Of a stretch of 15,603 nt of DNA, positions 12,540 through 15,603 are shown in pieces. The DNA is from Faecalibacterium prausnitzii (GTDB taxonomy: Bacteria; Bacillota; Clostridia; Oscillospirales; Ruminococcaceae), in assembly GCA_004558805.1 (NCBI GenBank), contig SFDE01000027.1, positions 1 through 15,603 of the forward strand, in the 5' to 3' direction. Numbering within the stretch: position 1 is the first letter of the stretch; the number at the start of each line of letters is the position of its first letter. Position numbers and translations under genes: made by a program. The notes beneath the pieces are model-generated. The model was not told the DNA's origin and searched no databases. It saw only the letters and a program-made list of their open reading frames with translations.

Positions 12540-12851
12540 ATGGCAGTCAAAGAGAAAATCAGAATCCGTCTGCAGAGCTATGATGCTCAGCTGATCGATG
12601 CCGCAGCAGAGAAGATCGTGGAGACCGCAAAGCGCACTGGCGCTCGCGTGTCCGGCCCCATCCCCCTGCCCACCGATCGTGAGATCGTTACCGTTCTGCG
12701 TGCTACCCACAAGTACAAGGATAGCCGCGAGCAGTTCGAGAGCCGCACTCATAAGCGTCTGATCGACATTCTGAAGCCGTCCAACAAGACGGTTGAGGCT
12801 CTGATGAGCCTCCAGCTCCCCGCTGGCGTGGACATCGAGATCAAGCTGTAA
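12540..12851 (+). CDS. rpsJ: 30S ribosomal protein S10 (uS10)
   Basis: The 103-residue protein is full-length S10 of the small-subunit head, which also serves as NusE in antitermination. Typical stretches are KIRIRLQSYDAQLID, GARVSGPIPLPTDREIVTVLR, THKYKDSREQFESRTHKRLIDI and the C-terminal LPAGVDIEIKL. ATG 12540 follows AGGAGG (12526-12531). It is the first gene of the S10 operon. Its codons favour GCT, CGT and GTT, unlike the GCC/CTG-heavy genes before 11616, as expected for a highly expressed gene. Confidence 0.99.
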   Translation: MAVKEKIRIRLQSYDAQLIDAAAEKIVETAKRTGARVSGPIPLPTDREIVTVLRATHKYKDSREQFESRTHKRLIDILKPSNKTVEALMSLQLPAGVDIEIKL

Positions 12852-12874
12852 ACCACACTGGATCCAAATCGATG

Positions 12875-12921
12875 CCCTCGTTTCCCGAGGGGTCATGTTG
12901 GCAGTGACGTGCGCTGCCAAC
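12875..12921 (+). other. Two perfect hairpins between rpsJ and rplC
   Basis: CCCTCG-TTTCC-CGAGGG (12875-12891) and GTTGGCAG-N9-CTGCCAAC (12897-12921) lie back to back in the 97-nt gap. Neither is followed by a T-run, so they are not ordinary terminators. RNA processing, mRNA stability or translational control of rplC are possible roles. Confidence 0.6.
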
Positions 12922-12948
12922 CAATAACCTTTACAGGAGGAAAAGAAA

Positions 12949-13581
12949 ATGGTTAAAGGCATTATCGGCAAGAAAGTCGGTATGACCCAGCTGTTCGACG
13001 AGAGCGGCAAGGTTATCCCCGTCACCGTCATCGAGGCTGGTCCCTGCACCGTGGTGCAGAAGAAGACCGTCGAGAGCGATGGCTATCAGGCTGTTCAGCT
13101 GGGCTTCGGCGAGGTTTCCGCCAAGAAGGTCAACAAGGCAGCTGCAGGTCACTTCAAGAAGGCAAACGTTGCCCCCAAGAAGACCCTGCGTGAGTTCCGT
13201 CTGGAAGACGTTTCCGCAATGAACGTTGGCGATGTGCTGAAGGCTGATGTCTTCGCAGCAGGCGACAAGGTTGACGTTGCAGGCGTTTCCAAGGGCAAGG
13301 GCTATCAGGGCGTTATCAAGCGCTTTGGTCAGCACCGTCTGCGTGAGAGCCACGGCACTGGCCCGGTGGCACGTCATGCAGGTTCTATGGGCGCTATTTC
13401 CAACCCCTCTCGCGTGTTCCCCGGCAAGCGCCTGCCCGGTCACATGGGCTGTGTGCGCGTCACCGTGCAGAACCTGACCGTTGTCAAGGTTGACACCGAG
13501 AACAATCTGATCGCTGTCAAGGGTGCTGTCCCCGGTTCCAAGGGCACCATCATCACCCTGGCTAACAGCGTGAAGGCGTAA
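12949..13581 (+). CDS. rplC: 50S ribosomal protein L3 (uL3)
   Basis: The 210-residue product begins MVKGIIGKKVGMTQLFDESG and has the central loop GSMGAISNPSRVFPGKRLPGHMG, which reaches toward the peptidyl transferase centre. The end, KGAVPGSKGTIITLANSVKA, is typical. Length is normal for the family. ATG 12949 follows AGGAGG (12935-12940). The gene is separated from rpsJ by a structured 97-nt spacer and from rplD by 14 nt, with the rplD ribosome binding site touching its stop codon. Confidence 0.99.
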   Translation: MVKGIIGKKVGMTQLFDESGKVIPVTVIEAGPCTVVQKKTVESDGYQAVQLGFGEVSAKKVNKAAAGHFKKANVAPKKTLREFRLEDVSAMNVGDVLKADVFAAGDKVDVAGVSKGKGYQGVIKRFGQHRLRESHGTGPVARHAGSMGAISNPSRVFPGKRLPGHMGCVRVTVQNLTVVKVDTENNLIAVKGAVPGSKGTIITLANSVKA

Positions 13582-13595
13582 GGAGGAAAGCTACA

Positions 13596-14219
13596 ATGGC
13601 AAAGTTTAACGTAGTCGATATGAACGGTCAGCATGTTAGCGAGATCGAGCTTTCCGACGCCGTGTTCGGTATCACCCCGAACGAGAAGGCTGTCCACATT
13701 GCAGTGGTGAACTTCCTGGCAAATCAGCGTCAGGGCACCCAGAACACCAAGATCCGCATGGAAGTTTCCGGCGGCGGCAAGAAGCCCTGGCGTCAGAAGG
13801 GCACTGGTCACGCTCGTCAGGGCTCCATCCGTGCTCCGCAGTGGACTCACGGCGGCGTTGCTCTGGGCCCCAAGCCCCGCAGCTACAACTACCACATCAA
13901 CAACAAGGTCAAGCGCCTGGCTCTGCTGAGCGTCCTGTCCGACAAGGCTGCCAACGGCAACATGGTAGTTGTTGATAAGTTCGCTTGCGATGAGTACAAG
14001 ACCAAGACCGTGGTTGCAATGCTGAACGCTGTGGGCGCCGGCAAGAAGAACCTGCTGGTCAACGAGACTGTCGATGCAAAGTTTGTCAAGAGCGCTGGCA
14101 ACATCGCCGGCGTCAAGACCACCTTTGCAGGCAGCGTGAACACCTACGATGTGCTGAACGCCGACAAGCTGATCATCAGCGTCGACGCAGCTAAGAAGCT
14201 CGAGGAGGTGCTTGGCTAA
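13596..14219 (+). CDS. rplD: 50S ribosomal protein L4 (uL4)
   Basis: The 207-residue protein has the L4 signature KKPWRQKGTGHARQGSIRAP followed by HGGVALGPKPRSYNYHINNKVKRLAL, the extended loop that lines the exit tunnel. In gamma-proteobacteria L4 represses its own S10 operon by binding the leader; whether it does so here is unknown, but a long structured leader exists at 12187-12525. ATG 13596 follows AGGAGG (13581-13586), which overlaps the rplC stop. Its TAA overlaps the rplW start by one base (TAATG). Confidence 0.99.
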   Translation: MAKFNVVDMNGQHVSEIELSDAVFGITPNEKAVHIAVVNFLANQRQGTQNTKIRMEVSGGGKKPWRQKGTGHARQGSIRAPQWTHGGVALGPKPRSYNYHINNKVKRLALLSVLSDKAANGNMVVVDKFACDEYKTKTVVAMLNAVGAGKKNLLVNETVDAKFVKSAGNIAGVKTTFAGSVNTYDVLNADKLIISVDAAKKLEEVLG

Positions 14220-14515
14220 TGAAAACCGCACATGATATCATCCTGAAGCCGGTCATTACCGAGAACTCCATGGCTGGCATCGCTGACAAGAAGTACACCT
14301 TCAAGGTCGCTACCGATGCTACCAAGGTCGAGATCGCTCAGGCAGTCGAAACCCTGTTCCCTGGCGCTAAGGTCGCTAAGGTGAACACCATGTCTGTCCG
14401 TGGTCGCTTCCGCCGTCAGGGCATGCACGCCGGTTATACCGCTGCATCCAAGAAGGCTATCGTGACCCTGACCAAGGACTCCAAGGAAATCGAGTTCTTC
14501 AACAGCATGGTTTGA
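14219..14515 (+). CDS. rplW: 50S ribosomal protein L23 (uL23)
   Basis: The 98-residue L23 sits at the tunnel exit, where it docks trigger factor and the signal recognition particle. Family features are DIILKPVITENSM at the start, KYTFKVATDATKVEIAQAVE and the RRQGMHAGYTAASKKAIVTL segment. ATG 14219 overlaps the rplD stop by one base. The ribosome binding site AGGAGG (14203-14208) lies inside rplD. It ends with tandem stops TGA TAA (14513-14518). Confidence 0.98.
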   Translation: MKTAHDIILKPVITENSMAGIADKKYTFKVATDATKVEIAQAVETLFPGAKVAKVNTMSVRGRFRRQGMHAGYTAASKKAIVTLTKDSKEIEFFNSMV

Positions 14516-14519
14516 TAAC

Positions 14520-14556
14520 GAACCCGCCGAGGGTTCCTCTATGGGGATATGACCCC
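14520..14556 (+). other. Two hairpins between rplW and rplB
   Basis: GAACCC-GCCGA-GGGTTC (14520-14536) and GGGG-ATATGA-CCCC (14543-14556) occupy the first half of the 79-nt gap. No T-run follows. The layout repeats the double hairpin seen between rpsJ and rplC, though the sequences differ. Confidence 0.55.
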
Positions 14557-14594
14557 GATAATAATTCATAAGATAAACAAAGGAGAATAGCACT

Positions 14595-15425
14595 ATGGCT
14601 ATCAAGAAGTATGGCCCCACTACTCCGGGCCGCCGCGGCATGACCGTCACGGATTACAGCGTCCTGAGCAATGTCGCTCCCGAGCGCAGCCTGCTGGAGC
14701 CCATGAAGAAGCACAGCGGCCGCAACAACACCGGTCGTATCACCGTCCGTCATCAGGGCGGCGGCAACCGCACTAAGTATCGTGTCATCGACTTCAAGCG
14801 TCAGAAGACCGATATCCCCGCTACCGTCAAGACTCTCGAGTACGATCCGAACCGCAGCGCATTCATCGCTCTGGTCGAGTACACCGATGGCGTCAAGAGC
14901 TACATCATTGCTCCCGATGGCCTGAAGGTGGGCGATGTGATCATCAGCGGCAAGGGCGCCGACATCAAGCCCGGCAACTGCCTGCCCTTCGAGAACATCC
15001 CCGTCGGTACCATCATCCACAACATCGAGCTGTATCCCGGTCGTGGCGCTCAGCTGGTTCGTTCCGCTGGCAACATGGCTCAGCTGATGGCTAAGGAGAA
15101 TGGCTACGCACTGGTTCGTCTGCCCTCCGGTGAGATGCGCAACGTGCCCCTCAACTGCACTGCAGTCGTGGGTCAGGTTTCCAACATCGACCACGAGAAC
15201 GTGAACCTGGGCAAGGCTGGTCGTAAGCGCCACATGGGCGTCCGTCCCGGCAGCCGTGGTACCGTCATGAACCCCTGCGACCATCCCCATGGTGGTGGCG
15301 AGGGCCGCGCACCTGTCGGTCACTCCGGTCCTATGACTCCCTGGGGCAAGCCCGCTCTGGGTCTCAAGACTCGCAAGCATCATAAGCGCTCCGATAAGCT
15401 GATCGTGAAGCGTGCAGGTAAGTAA
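14595..15425 (+). CDS. rplB: 50S ribosomal protein L2 (uL2)
   Basis: The 276-residue L2 is needed for subunit association and peptidyl transferase function. It begins MAIKKYGPTTPGRRGMTV and contains GRNNTGRITVRHQGGGNRTKYR. Near the C-terminus it carries MNPCDHPHGGGEGRAP, which holds the highly conserved histidine linked to activity (H229 in E. coli). Length is typical. ATG 14595 follows AAAGGAG (14579-14585). A 79-nt spacer with two hairpins separates it from rplW. Confidence 0.99.
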   Translation: MAIKKYGPTTPGRRGMTVTDYSVLSNVAPERSLLEPMKKHSGRNNTGRITVRHQGGGNRTKYRVIDFKRQKTDIPATVKTLEYDPNRSAFIALVEYTDGVKSYIIAPDGLKVGDVIISGKGADIKPGNCLPFENIPVGTIIHNIELYPGRGAQLVRSAGNMAQLMAKENGYALVRLPSGEMRNVPLNCTAVVGQVSNIDHENVNLGKAGRKRHMGVRPGSRGTVMNPCDHPHGGGEGRAPVGHSGPMTPWGKPALGLKTRKHHKRSDKLIVKRAGK

Positions 15426-15442
15426 GAGAGGAGTTTAAGACA

Positions 15443-15603
15443 ATGGGTAGAAGCATTAAAAAAGGACCTTTCGTCCAGGCTGCTCTTATGAAGCACGTTG
15501 AAGCGATGAACGCTTCCGGCAAGAAGCAGGTCATCAAGACCTGGAGCCGTGCCTCCACGATCTTCCCCGAATTCGTTGGTCACACCTTTGCCGTCCACGA
15601 CGG
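15443..15603 (+). CDS. rpsS: 30S ribosomal protein S19 (uS19), N-terminal part (runs off the window)
   Basis: The visible 53 codons start MGRSIKKGPFVQAALMKHVE and continue to TWSRASTIFPEFVGHTFAVHD, the standard S19 sequence. S19 binds 16S rRNA in the head of the small subunit. ATG 15443 follows AGAGGAG (15427-15433) and lies 17 nt after the rplB stop codon. It continues the canonical S10-cluster order. About 40 further codons would be expected beyond the window edge. Confidence 0.98.
   Translation, partial: MGRSIKKGPFVQAALMKHVEAMNASGKKQVIKTWSRASTIFPEFVGHTFAVHD

Overview
The window looks like a chromosomal segment from a GC-rich, low-GC-lineage Firmicute (class Clostridia). The gene set is typical of that group: acetate kinase, TmcAL, YitT, TrmK–Nif3, a bacterial RqcH and the S10 ribosomal-protein cluster. 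The GC-rich, alanine-heavy accessory genes and the palindromic intergenic repeats suggest an Oscillospiraceae gut anaerobe of the Faecalibacterium type. The genus is an inference; no rRNA is present.

Layout. (1) Positions 1-1586, minus strand: the start of a zinc-ribbon protein gene, then ackA with its own consensus promoter and terminator. (2) 1882-4534, plus strand: tmcAL, divergent from ackA, then an orphan GltD-like flavin/Fe-S oxidoreductase. (3) 4668-6929: a two-gene operon with a duplicated DUF1538 membrane transporter and a duplicated PII-like protein, closed by a strong terminator. (4) 7042-7920: a YitT-family membrane protein whose promoter overlaps that terminator. (5) 8135-11615: a tight operon DUF1858–trmK–nif3–rqcH with overlapping stop and start codons. 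(6) 11616-12539: a 924-bp gene-free stretch with a terminator, two palindromic repeat elements, an AT-rich upstream tract, a strong promoter and a roughly 340-nt structured leader containing a terminator-like hairpin. (7) 12540 to the end: the S10 operon (rpsJ, rplC, rplD, rplW, rplB, start of rpsS).

How the parts relate. ackA and tmcAL both handle acetate (one makes ATP and acetate, the other uses ATP and acetate to modify tRNA-Met) and share one intergenic region with an inverted TGTACAA repeat. The same 8-mer, GTGTACAA, recurs in the promoter region of the DUF1538/PII operon. Both the gltD-like gene and the DUF1538 operon have candidate promoters whose -35 reads TTGTAT and lies inside one arm of an inverted repeat that brackets the promoter. 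This suggests, but does not prove, shared control of a glutamate-synthase-like enzyme and a PII-linked transporter. The DUF1858–trmK–nif3–rqcH operon joins a redox-type domain, tRNA methylation, a metal-binding protein and rescue of stalled 50S subunits. The strongest undescribed candidates are the S10 leader RNA and the DUF1538/PII transporter pair.
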